DNA from: Streptomyces harbinensis | GTDB lineage: Bacteria > Actinomycetota > Actinomycetes > Streptomycetales > Streptomycetaceae | Assembly (NCBI RefSeq): GCF_900116145.1 | Contig: NZ_FPAB01000004.1 | Location: 186,001 to 250,000 of the forward strand | Length of the DNA stretch: 64,000 bases | Direction: 5' to 3' | Notes under the pieces: model-generated | What the model saw: the letters and a program-made list of their open reading frames with translations, nothing else | Databases searched by the model: none | What the model was told of the DNA's origin: nothing | Made by a program: the position numbers and the translations under genes | In this document: positions 52,167 through 59,785 of the stretch, in pieces | How positions within the stretch are numbered: position 1 is the stretch's first letter | Layout: every line of letters starts with the position of its first letter

Positions 52167-52505
52167 ATGGGCATGAAATTCGACATGGGCGACCAGGTGC
52201 TGTCCACACTGCGTCAGCAGTCCGAGGGCGCCAGCACGGATCTGGGCACGCTCATCCAGCAACTGATCACGGCTGCCGAGCCGCTGGAGGGCAAGTTCAG
52301 CGGAGCGGGCAAGGCCGCGTTCGACGCGTTCAAGAACCGTTCCACCGAGATCTCCGCCGAGTTGAACGGGGCGCTCAGCTCCATCCTCGGCGGTCAGGCC
52401 GGGATGGACGCGGCGTTCCGCGCCGGTGACCAGGAGGCGACCGACAACGCCCGGCAGGCGATGTCGGCGGCCAACTTCGACGGCGCCCGCTTCTCGGGCC
52501 GCTGA
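52167..52505 (+). CDS. WXG100-like ESX substrate (first of a pair)
   Basis: A 112-residue small helical protein, first gene of the esx operon. It has the helix-turn-helix form of ESAT-6-like proteins (LSTLRQQSEGASTDLGTLIQ, turn, AAFDAFKNRSTEISAELNGA). The turn contains KFSGAG where WXG would be. No YxxxD/E export motif follows the second helix; FRAGD is the nearest equivalent. It should form a heterodimer with the next protein, be secreted through EccC/EccD and carry other substrates. The spacing to the next gene is 11 bases. Confidence 0.85.
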   Translation: MGMKFDMGDQVLSTLRQQSEGASTDLGTLIQQLITAAEPLEGKFSGAGKAAFDAFKNRSTEISAELNGALSSILGGQAGMDAAFRAGDQEATDNARQAMSAANFDGARFSGR

Positions 52506-52516
52506 GGGGAGGACTC

Positions 52517-52825
52517 ATGAGCGACAACGGCAGGCTCGGCTACGACACCGGTGCCTCGGGCGAGGTCCAGACCAGCATCCACGGGGTGATCCAGCAGCTG
52601 GAGCAGGTGATCACCGCCCGCGACGGCCATGTGAAGAACGCCATGTCCGACTTCCAGGCCGACGGCGTCTCGGAGCAGTACCAGGGGGCGGAGCAGCGCT
52701 GGCACACCGCGGCCAGTGAGGTCCGCACCATCATCGGCTTGCTGAAGACCACGCTGGAGAACAACGACGGCACCGCGCAGAGCACACTGCGCCGCGCCCA
52801 GGGCGCGGTGGACGGCATCGGCTGA
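52517..52825 (+). CDS. WXG100-like ESX substrate (second of a pair)
   Basis: A 102-residue ESAT-6-like protein, partner of the preceding one. Two long helices (VQTSIHGVIQQLEQVITARD and RWHTAASEVRTIIGLLKTTL) flank a turn with FQADGVSEQY where the WXG tripeptide is expected. A YxxxE (YQGAE) lies at the start of the second helix rather than behind it, so whether it is an export signal is open. GGGGAGGA precedes ATG 52517. Both Esx proteins belong to the actinomycete type with Phe in place of Trp. Confidence 0.85.
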   Translation: MSDNGRLGYDTGASGEVQTSIHGVIQQLEQVITARDGHVKNAMSDFQADGVSEQYQGAEQRWHTAASEVRTIIGLLKTTLENNDGTAQSTLRRAQGAVDGIG

Positions 52826-52850
52826 CCCGGATCGCGGAGGGGAATCGGGT

Positions 52851-53246
52851 ATGACGGGGTGGGACATCGACCCGGAGGGCGTGGAGGGCGTCCTGGAGAC
52901 GGCCGGCGAACGGGCCGCTGACCTGGAGGGGTGGGGAGCGCACTATCTGGAGACCGTGCAGAGCGCGGCGGTGTCGGCGGGCACGCTGAACTTCGGCGGC
53001 CCGGTGCCGGCGGAAGGCGCGGTGGGGCTGGTCGGGCAGGCGCTGGCCGAGTTCGTCGAACACACGCAGCGCGACGTGCTGTTCATCGGCGCCCGCATCG
53101 GCAAGTCGCTGGAGGGCGCGCGCGACGCGGCCATCGCCTACCTGGAGGGCGACGCGGAGATGGCCGCCGACACCCAGCGCCTGGCGCTGCGCGCCCCCGA
53201 GCTGGACCTGCGTCCGCCGGACCAGCGTCCGGAAGGGCCGAGGTAG
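52851..53246 (+). CDS. ESX-associated helical protein (DUF6507-like)
   Basis: A 131-residue mostly helical protein. It opens with TGWDIDPEGVEGVLETAGER, a pattern I recall from DUF6507 proteins that accompany ESX effectors in Streptomyces, and continues with a coil around LVGQALAEFVEHTQRDVLFI. It lies between the esx pair and the toxin, two bases before the toxin start, so it may be a secreted partner or chaperone that presents the toxin to the machine, as small Lap proteins do for LXG toxins in Firmicutes (inference). Confidence 0.7.
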   Translation: MTGWDIDPEGVEGVLETAGERAADLEGWGAHYLETVQSAAVSAGTLNFGGPVPAEGAVGLVGQALAEFVEHTQRDVLFIGARIGKSLEGARDAAIAYLEGDAEMAADTQRLALRAPELDLRPPDQRPEGPR

Positions 53247-53248
53247 CG

Positions 53249-55399
53249 ATGGCCGAGGAGATGTGTGTCCCCGAGACGGGGGACGTGGAGCGGGTCGATC
53301 CCGCCGGTATCCCGGAGTTCACCGGGAATCTCGCCATGCTGGCGGCGGACTGCATGGGCTTCGACGCCGCCGCCACCCGCGTACGCACCATCGGCTCGGA
53401 CGTCCACGACGAGTTCCAGGGCCTGTCCTCCTTCTACACCGCCCCCGAGGCCGAACAGCTCTTCGCCACCACCGCACCCGCCCGCGACCGCGCCGCCGAC
53501 TTCGCCGACGACCTCACCACCGTCCGCTCCGCCCTGTGGGACTACCACCAGGAGATCACCCCCCTCGTCGGCCGCCTCCGCCGCCTCAAACACGAAGCCG
53601 AGGAGTTCGTCGCCTCCATCCGGGACGACGACGACTGGAAGAAGAGCGAGTCGAAGGTCGACCGCAACAACGAACTGCTCACGGAGGTCTCCACCACCGT
53701 CGCCCGGTTCTGGGCCGCCGAACGCTCCTGCGCCAACCGGATCAACGCCCTGTGGGGCGGCCCGCAGTGGACCACCGACGACGGCTCCGGCGGCGCCCGC
53801 ATGTACGGCGTCAGCGAGGAGGAGATGGCACAGGCGGGCGAGACCCCGTGGGGCCGCGCAGTGGAACGCGAGTACCACTGGTACCGCTTCGACCAGCACA
53901 TCAAGAGCTTCGTCTGGGACGGCATCATCGTCGACGGCATCTGGGGGACGATCACCGGCCTCGGCGGACTGCTCGGCTTCCAGGGCTGGGAGGTGTTCAA
54001 GGAGTCCTGGAAGGGCCTGGGCCAGCTCGCGACGGGCCTGGCCATCGTCACCAGCCCGCTGAACGCGCTGGCCTACGGCCTCATGCCGGACGGCGCCGTC
54101 AAGGACTGGATGGACGACAGCCTGGACGTCACCCTGGAGACCGCCAAGGGCCTGGTCGCCTGGGACACCTGGAGCGAGGACCCGGCCCGCGCGGCCGGCC
54201 TCACCACCTTCAACGTCCTCACCACGGTGGCCACCTTCGGCGCCGGCGCCGGCGTCCGCGCAGCCGCGAGCGGAGCGAGCACGGCCACCCGGATCACCGC
54301 CACGGCGGCCCGGGTGGGCACGGCCATCGACCCGATGACGTACCTCACCAGCGGTCTGACCACCCTGACCCGCTTCAGCGAGATCAGCAGCCAGCTGGCA
54401 CACCTGACCACGGCGCGCGCCTTCGAACTGCCCGACGGCAGCTTCCGCCTGGACAACGGCTCGGTCATCCCGCCCAATGGCCCGTTCAACCCGGAGGTCC
54501 TGGCCCCGGGACAGCACGCGGTGGGCCGGCCGGACGGCTCGATCCTGTGGGACGACGGCACGATCCTCCACCCGGACGGCCGCCTGGAGTCCCCCACCGG
54601 CCACCCGCTCCAGACCGCCGACGACATCCCGATCGAAATCTCCGCCCGCGACCGCTCCCTCCTGGAATCCGCCACCCAGGAACCCGCCCTGATCGGCGCC
54701 GCCCAGAAACCCGACCTGAACGCCCAGGCCAACGCAACCCCTCCGGACTCCCCACCCCCACCCGACCGCCCCGGCCCACCCCCGACGGAAACCCCCGCCC
54801 GAGAATTCCCCGGCCCCCGCCCGTCCGAGCCCCCCACCACAGGAGGCACGGGAGGCGGCGGCACCGGCTTCGGCGACGGCCCTGCCGAGCATCCGTCCGG
54901 CAACGGCAGTGACTTGCTGGGGGAATCCGGCCGCTCCGAGGCCGAGACACCCGATCGGACACCGGACGCCTCCGACAGAACCGATGGTCCGGAGCCGACG
55001 CTTCCGCACGGTGAAGAGCCGGCCAACGGCATGTCCAATCGGGAGCGCCCTCCGCGAGAGGGGGATACCGACTATGTTGTCGACGATCCCAACAACTGGT
55101 CCGACACCATCACCGACATCGATCGGATCGAGGACGGGACCCTGTGGGAGGAAAAGACCGCAACAGGCCAAGATCCCCGCCTTGACGCGGACAAATGGAC
55201 CAAAAAACACGTACTCAAGAAGCTTGATTCCTACGTCCGAGCACGTTCACACCTTCAAGGATACGAAAATTCACCCATCGGAATTCATTTCACGGAAGCG
55301 GGAGCAACCCCCGAATTCATGGCAGCCGTGGAGAGTTCCGTCGATGCGTGGCGATCTCGGAATCCTGGAGTCGAAGTCAAAGTAAAGTGGAGCCAATGA
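53249..55399 (+). CDS. Polymorphic toxin of the ESX locus, C-terminal nuclease-like domain
   Basis: A 716-residue effector candidate. Residues about 10-165 are helical (AAATRVRTIGSDVHDEFQGL and later coils with RRLKHEAEEFVASIRDDDD), fitting an ESX targeting region. Residues about 210-290 contain an amphipathic, Trp/Gly-rich stretch (FVWDGIIVDGIWGTITGLGG) and 320-370 an Ala/Thr-rich hydrophobic stretch. A Pro/Gly/Ser-rich linker (about 480-600) leads to the toxin domain (about 605-716). There, Asp623/Asp625 followed by Glu634-Glu635-Lys636 match a D-(n)-ExK nuclease core, and PIGIHFTEAGATPEF with VEVKVKW ends the fold. DNA from about 54900 is clearly A/T-richer than the rest, a sign of module exchange. 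The stop overlaps the immunity gene. Confidence 0.82.
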   Translation: MAEEMCVPETGDVERVDPAGIPEFTGNLAMLAADCMGFDAAATRVRTIGSDVHDEFQGLSSFYTAPEAEQLFATTAPARDRAADFADDLTTVRSALWDYHQEITPLVGRLRRLKHEAEEFVASIRDDDDWKKSESKVDRNNELLTEVSTTVARFWAAERSCANRINALWGGPQWTTDDGSGGARMYGVSEEEMAQAGETPWGRAVEREYHWYRFDQHIKSFVWDGIIVDGIWGTITGLGGLLGFQGWEVFKESWKGLGQLATGLAIVTSPLNALAYGLMPDGAVKDWMDDSLDVTLETAKGLVAWDTWSEDPARAAGLTTFNVLTTVATFGAGAGVRAAASGASTATRITATAARVGTAIDPMTYLTSGLTTLTRFSEISSQLAHLTTARAFELPDGSFRLDNGSVIPPNGPFNPEVLAPGQHAVGRPDGSILWDDGTILHPDGRLESPTGHPLQTADDIPIEISARDRSLLESATQEPALIGAAQKPDLNAQANATPPDSPPPPDRPGPPPTETPAREFPGPRPSEPPTTGGTGGGGTGFGDGPAEHPSGNGSDLLGESGRSEAETPDRTPDASDRTDGPEPTLPHGEEPANGMSNRERPPREGDTDYVVDDPNNWSDTITDIDRIEDGTLWEEKTATGQDPRLDADKWTKKHVLKKLDSYVRARSHLQGYENSPIGIHFTEAGATPEFMAAVESSVDAWRSRNPGVEVKVKWSQ

Positions 55400-55761
55400 G
55401 CTGCTATTTCCTGAGCCAGGGCAAAGACCTCTGGAACCCGTCCAATTCCGTTGCACGGATCTTCGTTGATCAAGCAATTATGCTGGCCAAGGAGATGGGC
55501 CTCGACTCCGGAATAGAGGGCATCATCGAAGATGAATGCGAAATCCATGGCGACCGGTTCACGGCCTTTCTCCACGCCCTGCTCCTGAGACATGACAAGT
55601 CCAACAATCAGGCCTTGCGATCGCTCCTTGAAGGCGTAACCGCGATCGGGCTGGTGATCACAGAGAGGGCAGGCTGGGACATGCCCATCGCAGATACGGG
55701 AGACAACTCCTTCTGGGACGAGAAGAAGACCCAGCTGGCGAGAAGCATGCCCACAGGCTGA
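55396..55761 (+). CDS. Candidate immunity protein
   Basis: A 121-residue cytoplasmic protein with no signal or membrane helix. It overlaps the toxin stop codon by four bases (ATGA) and shares its A/T-rich composition, so it was probably exchanged together with the toxin domain. Helical pattern: SVARIFVDQAIMLAKEMGLD, then DRFTAFLHALLLRHDKSNNQ and LRSLLEGVTAIGLVITERAG. No known immunity family is recognized. Its role, binding and blocking the upstream nuclease-like domain, follows from position and from the general plan of polymorphic toxin loci. Confidence 0.75.
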   Translation: MSCYFLSQGKDLWNPSNSVARIFVDQAIMLAKEMGLDSGIEGIIEDECEIHGDRFTAFLHALLLRHDKSNNQALRSLLEGVTAIGLVITERAGWDMPIADTGDNSFWDEKKTQLARSMPTG

Positions 55762-55833
55762 TGGGCCGCCGGCAGCAGCGATATTCGGGGCGCCTGAACT
55801 CTCCTCGGCCTACGCGTCGACATGCCGAAATAA

Positions 55834-56118
55834 GCAGTCTGGTACGACGGCCGGTCCCTGCATCAGAAGGAGAAGCCTTTCTCGCTCACCACGTCCGTCA
55901 CGCCGGGCTGTCTGACCCTGGACGTGCGAACGTTCTCCGACGCATGGATGCCAGGCGATCTACGCGGACGGGAACAAGCTGCGGTGCACACGGAAGACGA
56001 CGGAACCGCCTCGGACGTGTGGCACGCGTTCGCAGTTCCCTACCGTCGTCAGGTGTTCTGCTTCGCCCCCGGAGCCCGGCCCACTGACTACGCGCGCTCG
56101 GCCTCGGGAGCCCGGTAG
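55834..56118 (+). pseudogene. Gene remnant downstream of the immunity gene
   Basis: Between the immunity gene and the acyl-CoA dehydrogenase lie about 430 bases with no intact gene. One frame, open from just after a stop at 55831 to TAG 56116-56118, reads as plausible protein (AVWYDGRSL, VRTFSDAWMPGDLRGREQAA, DDGTASDVWHAFAVPYRRQV) but has no proper start; a GTG at 55924 could begin only its last third. It looks like the end of a decayed gene, perhaps an orphan immunity or effector gene displaced by the present toxin pair. A short overlapping frame from 55761 has poor codon use and is probably not real. Confidence 0.4.
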
Positions 56119-56135
56119 AACCCTGGTCTGCGCGC

Positions 56136-56176
56136 GGCGCCCGGGCGCCGGTTGCATGGACCGGTGCCCGGGCGCC
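56136..56176. terminator. Strong bidirectional terminator hairpin
   Basis: A 17-bp inverted repeat (56136-56152 and 56160-56176) with one G-U pair and a seven-base loop lies between the ESX toxin region and the convergent acyl-CoA dehydrogenase gene. Confidence 0.8.
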
Positions 56177-56192
56177 CTGCGGCCATCCGTGC

Positions 56193-58022
56193 TCAGAACG
56201 CCGCTTCGTCCAGGTCCATCAGCGTGGGGTCGGTCGCCTCCGCCGCCGTGCGGGCCGCCGTGACGGCCGGGAGGACCGTTGTCGCGAAGTGCTTCGCCGC
56301 GGCGATCTTGCCCGTGTAGAAGGGGCGGTCCTTCGCCGAGGCGCCGGGGAGTTTCTCCGCCGCCACCGCCGCGCCGCGCAGGAGCAGGTAGCCGACGACC
56401 ACGTCGCCGGTGGCCAGGAGGAAGGAGGTGGTGTTCAGGCCCACCTTGTAGATGGACTTCACGTCCTTCTCGGTGCCCGCCAGGTCGGTGAGCATGATGC
56501 CGGCGATCACCTCCAGGTCGGCCGCCGCCGTCGCCAGGCGGTCGCGGGCGGCGGCCAGGTCCTCGCCGCCCGGGGCGTCCGCGAGGAACTTCTTGATCTC
56601 GGCCGACACCGTGCCCAGCGCCACGCCCTGGTTGCGGACGATCTTCCGGAAGAAGAAGTCCTGCCCCTGGATCGCCGTGGTGCCCTCGTACAGAGTGTCG
56701 ATCTTGGCGTCCCGGATGTACTGCTCCAGCGGGTACTCCTGGAGGTAGCCGGAGCCGCCGAAGGTCTGGAGCGACTGGGCCAGCTGCTCGTAGGAGCGCT
56801 CCGAGCCGTAGCCCTTGACGATCGGCAGCAGCAGGTCGTTGATCGCCTCCTCCGCCGCCGCGTCCTCGCCGGCCGCCTGCTTGAGCTCGATGGTGTCCTG
56901 CACCGTGGCGGTGTACAGCACCAGGGCGCGCATGCCCTCGGCGTACGCCTTCTGGGTCAGCAGCGAGCGGCGGACGTCCGGGTGGTGGGTGATGGTGACG
57001 CGCGGCGCGGACTTGTCCGTGAACTGGGCGAGGTCCGGGCCCTGCACCCGCTCCTTGGCGTACTCCAGGGCGTTGAGGTAGCCGGTGGAGAGGGTGGCGA
57101 TGGCCTTGGTGCCGACCATCATCCGCGCGAACTCGATGATCTTGAACATCTGGCGGATGCCGTCGTGCTTCTCGCCCAGCAGCCAGCCCTTGGCCGGACG
57201 GCCGTCCGCGCCGAAGGTCAGCTCGCAGGTGTTGGAGACCTTCAGGCCCATCTTGTGCTCGACGTTGGTGGCGTAGACGCCGTTGCGCTCGCCCAGCTCG
57301 CCCGTCTCCCAGTCGAAGTCGTACTTGGGGACGATGAAGAGGGACAGGCCCTTGGTGCCGCCCGCGTGGCCCTCGGGGCGGGCCAGGACGTAGTGGACGA
57401 TGTTCTCGCTCAGGTCGTGCTCGCCCGAGGTGATGAAGCGCTTGACGCCCTCGATGTGCCAGCTGCCGTCCTCCTGCCGCACCGCCTTGGAGCGGCCGGC
57501 GCCGACGTCCGAGCCGGCGTCCGGCTCGGTGAGGACCATGGTGGAGGCCCACTGCTTGTCCACCATCAGCTGGGCGATCTTCCGCTGCTCCTCGGTGCCC
57601 TCGTCGTAGAGGATGGAGGCGAAGGCCGGCCCGGAGGCGTACATCCAGATGGCGGGGTTGGCGCCCAGGATGAACTCGGCGTAGGCCCACAGCAGCGAGC
57701 GCGGGGCGACGGTGCCGCCCAGTTCCTCGCCGATGCCCAGCCGCCACCACTCGGCGTCCATGTAGGCGGCGTAGCTCTTCTTGAAGGCCTCGGGCAGCGG
57801 GGCGGTGTGGGTGGCCGGGTCGAAGACGGGCGGGTTGCGGTCGCCTTCCACGTACGAGGCGGCCAGTTCGTTCTCCGCGAGGCGGGAGATCTCCCGCAGC
57901 ACGGTGCGGGCGGTGTCGGTGTCGGTCTCGGCGAACGGCCCGGCGCCGTACACCGAGTCGCGGCCCAGGACCTCGAACAGGTTGAACTCGATATCGCGGA
58001 GATTCGACTTGTAGTGACCCAT
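56193..58022 (-). CDS. Acyl-CoA dehydrogenase (long form, FadE-like)
   Basis: A 609-residue flavoenzyme for the first step of fatty acid beta-oxidation. The FAD/substrate motifs are [20 protein letters not shown] (about residue 160) and [14 protein letters not shown]; the catalytic-base segment is [15 protein letters not shown] (about residue 430), and [20 protein letters not shown] precedes it. About 130 extra C-terminal residues ([20 protein letters not shown] onward) form the helical extension of the FadE5/AidB-like long group, unlike the 380-residue short forms. It is probably a broad-range long-chain enzyme. ATG 58022; transcribed alone. Confidence 0.93.
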   Translation of the reverse strand: MGHYKSNLRDIEFNLFEVLGRDSVYGAGPFAETDTDTARTVLREISRLAENELAASYVEGDRNPPVFDPATHTAPLPEAFKKSYAAYMDAEWWRLGIGEELGGTVAPRSLLWAYAEFILGANPAIWMYASGPAFASILYDEGTEEQRKIAQLMVDKQWASTMVLTEPDAGSDVGAGRSKAVRQEDGSWHIEGVKRFITSGEHDLSENIVHYVLARPEGHAGGTKGLSLFIVPKYDFDWETGELGERNGVYATNVEHKMGLKVSNTCELTFGADGRPAKGWLLGEKHDGIRQMFKIIEFARMMVGTKAIATLSTGYLNALEYAKERVQGPDLAQFTDKSAPRVTITHHPDVRRSLLTQKAYAEGMRALVLYTATVQDTIELKQAAGEDAAAEEAINDLLLPIVKGYGSERSYEQLAQSLQTFGGSGYLQEYPLEQYIRDAKIDTLYEGTTAIQGQDFFFRKIVRNQGVALGTVSAEIKKFLADAPGGEDLAAARDRLATAAADLEVIAGIMLTDLAGTEKDVKSIYKVGLNTTSFLLATGDVVVGYLLLRGAAVAAEKLPGASAKDRPFYTGKIAAAKHFATTVLPAVTAARTAAEATDPTLMDLDEAAF

Positions 58023-58129
58023 AGCGACGACTCCAGCTTCAGTACCGGGTAGTAACTCCCATCATGCTACCCACCGGTAATAAGAAGCAAGCGGAAACCG
58101 GCCCCTCCTCACTCAGTAGGCTTTCCGTC

Positions 58130-58627
58130 ATGTACGGCTACGACCAGACCCCGTACTCCGGTCAGCAGCAGCAGCCCTACGGCGATGCCTACAGCGGGCA
58201 GCAGCTCTACCCGGAGCAGCCCCAGCCCCAGCAGTCCGCCGCGCCCGCGTCCGGCGGCGCCGCCCCCGCGCCCCCGTCGTTCACCGACGCGCTGCGCGCG
58301 TACACCTCGGGCGCGCTGTCCTCGGAGGAGTTCCACGACATCTTCCTCGCCGCCAAGATCTACTGCCCGCGCGGCGAGACGCCCGGCTTCCTGGCGCTGC
58401 ACAACACCCAGCAACCGGTGATCCCGCTGTTCACCTCGCTGCGCGAGCTGCGCCGCTACGCCGGCAAGGAGTCGCGTTACTTCACGGTCACCGGGGGTGA
58501 GGTACTGGACCTGCTGCCCACCGGCTACGGGTTCGCGCTGGACATGGAGGGCGAGCACCGGCTGGTCCTGGAGGCCGCCGCCGTGAACGAAATGGTCGAT
58601 TACACCATGCGGCGTATGTACGGCTGA
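58130..58627 (+). CDS. SseB family protein
   Basis: A 165-residue protein. The first 50 residues are Gln/Pro/Tyr-rich and probably disordered (SGQQQQPYGDAYSGQQ); the rest forms an SseB N-terminal domain: ALRAYTSGALSSEEFHDIFL, VIPLFTSLRELRRYAGKESR and DLLPTGYGFALDME. SseB domains occur in type III chaperones of enterobacteria but are widespread in actinomycetes with unknown function, often next to ESX genes. A TAGGCT -10 (58117-58122) seven bases before ATG 58130 and the lack of a ribosome site indicate a leaderless message. Confidence 0.8.
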   Translation: MYGYDQTPYSGQQQQPYGDAYSGQQLYPEQPQPQQSAAPASGGAAPAPPSFTDALRAYTSGALSSEEFHDIFLAAKIYCPRGETPGFLALHNTQQPVIPLFTSLRELRRYAGKESRYFTVTGGEVLDLLPTGYGFALDMEGEHRLVLEAAAVNEMVDYTMRRMYG

Positions 58628-58654
58628 GCCGGAAGCTGCGCCCGGGGCGCGCCC

Positions 58655-58694
58655 TCGACGACTGTTCATCGTTCAACTATTCTGATGACAGTTG
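58655..58694 (+). promoter_or_regulatory. Pirin gene promoter with operator-like repeats
   Basis: A -35 TCGACG (58655-58660), a 17-bp spacer and a -10 TATTCT (58678-58683) form a plausible promoter. Within it lie a direct repeat GTTCA-TC-GTTCA (58664-58675) and an inverted repeat CAACT-N11-AGTTG (58674-58694) around the -10. The layout suggests a repressor or redox regulator. The regulator is not encoded next to the gene. Confidence 0.5.
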
Positions 58695-58709
58695 CCGAGG
58701 AGGTACGTC

Positions 58710-59684
58710 ATGCCCGCCATCACCGTCGAGAACCCGCTCACCCTGCCCAAGGTCTCCGCCCCCGCGCCGACCGGCGACACCCCGGCTCCCGCCCGCCGGG
58801 TGCGCACCGTCGTCACCGCGCCCACCGGCTTCGAGGGCGAGGGCTTCCCGGTCCGCCGCGCCTTCGCGGGCATCAACTACCGCCACCTCGATCCGTTCAT
58901 CATGATGGACCAGATGGGCGAGGTGGAGTACGCCGCCGGGGAGGCCAAGGGCACCCCCTGGCACCCGCACCGCGGCTTCGAGACCGTGACGTACCTGCTG
59001 GACGGCACCTTCGTCCACCAGGACTCCGAGGGCGGCGGCGGCGTCATCAAGGACGGCGACACCCAGTGGATGACCGCCGGCTCCGGGCTGCTGCACATCG
59101 AGGCCCCGCCGGAGGAACTGGTCGTCTCCGGCGGCGTCTTCCACGGCATCCAGCTGTGGGTCAACCTGCCCGCCCGCAGCAAGATGACCAACCCCCGCTA
59201 CCAGGACATCGGCGGCGGCAACGTCAAGCTGCTCACCAGCCCCGACGGCGGCGCGCTGATCCGGCTCATCGCGGGCGACCTCGACGGCCACTCCGGCCCC
59301 GGGATCACCCACACCCCCATCACCCTCATCCACGCCACCGTCACCGCGGGCGCCGAGCTGACCCTGCCCTGGCGGCCGGACTTCAACGCCCTCGGCTACG
59401 TGCTCGCCGGCCGCGGCAGCGCCGGCGAGGAGCGCCGCCCCATCGAGCTGGGCCAGGCGGTGGTGTTCAGCACCGACGGCGAGACGATCACCGTCCGGGC
59501 GGACGGGCGGCAGGACTCCCACACCCCGTCGCTGGAGGTCATCCTGCTGGGCGGGGAGCCGATCCGCGAACCGATGGCGCACTACGGGCCGTTCGTGATG
59601 AACTCGCACGCCGAGCTGTCCCAGGCCTTCGAGGACTTCCAGGCCGGCCGGCTCGGACGCGTCCCGGCGACCCGCGCGAAGTAA
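58710..59684 (+). CDS. Pirin family protein
   Basis: A 324-residue bicupin. The N-terminal cupin carries the metal-binding set of pirins: RHLDPFIMMDQMGE, HPHRGFETVTYLLDG with two His and Glu, and LLHIEAPPEE; the C-terminal half matches pirin-C (HATVTAGAELTLPWRPDFNA and YVLAGRGSAG). Bacterial pirins include quercetinases and regulators of pyruvate dehydrogenase and acyl-CoA dehydrogenase activity. In Streptomyces ambofaciens a pirin-like protein affects beta-oxidation, which makes the neighbouring acyl-CoA dehydrogenase notable. GAGGAGGT sets ATG 58710. Confidence 0.92.
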   Translation: MPAITVENPLTLPKVSAPAPTGDTPAPARRVRTVVTAPTGFEGEGFPVRRAFAGINYRHLDPFIMMDQMGEVEYAAGEAKGTPWHPHRGFETVTYLLDGTFVHQDSEGGGGVIKDGDTQWMTAGSGLLHIEAPPEELVVSGGVFHGIQLWVNLPARSKMTNPRYQDIGGGNVKLLTSPDGGALIRLIAGDLDGHSGPGITHTPITLIHATVTAGAELTLPWRPDFNALGYVLAGRGSAGEERRPIELGQAVVFSTDGETITVRADGRQDSHTPSLEVILLGGEPIREPMAHYGPFVMNSHAELSQAFEDFQAGRLGRVPATRAK

Positions 59685-59785
59685 GTCGCGTATGGCCCGC
59701 TTCGTCCCTTTGCGGCGAGCGGGCCCCGGGGGGACGGTAGTCTGAGTGGTCCCTTTCCGGAACGCGTTGACGACTTGGATGAACG

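Noticed and set aside
55761..56087. Small open frame of 108 codons after the immunity gene
   Set aside because: Arg/Ser-rich translation without features, overlapping a better protein-like frame; judged not to be a gene.
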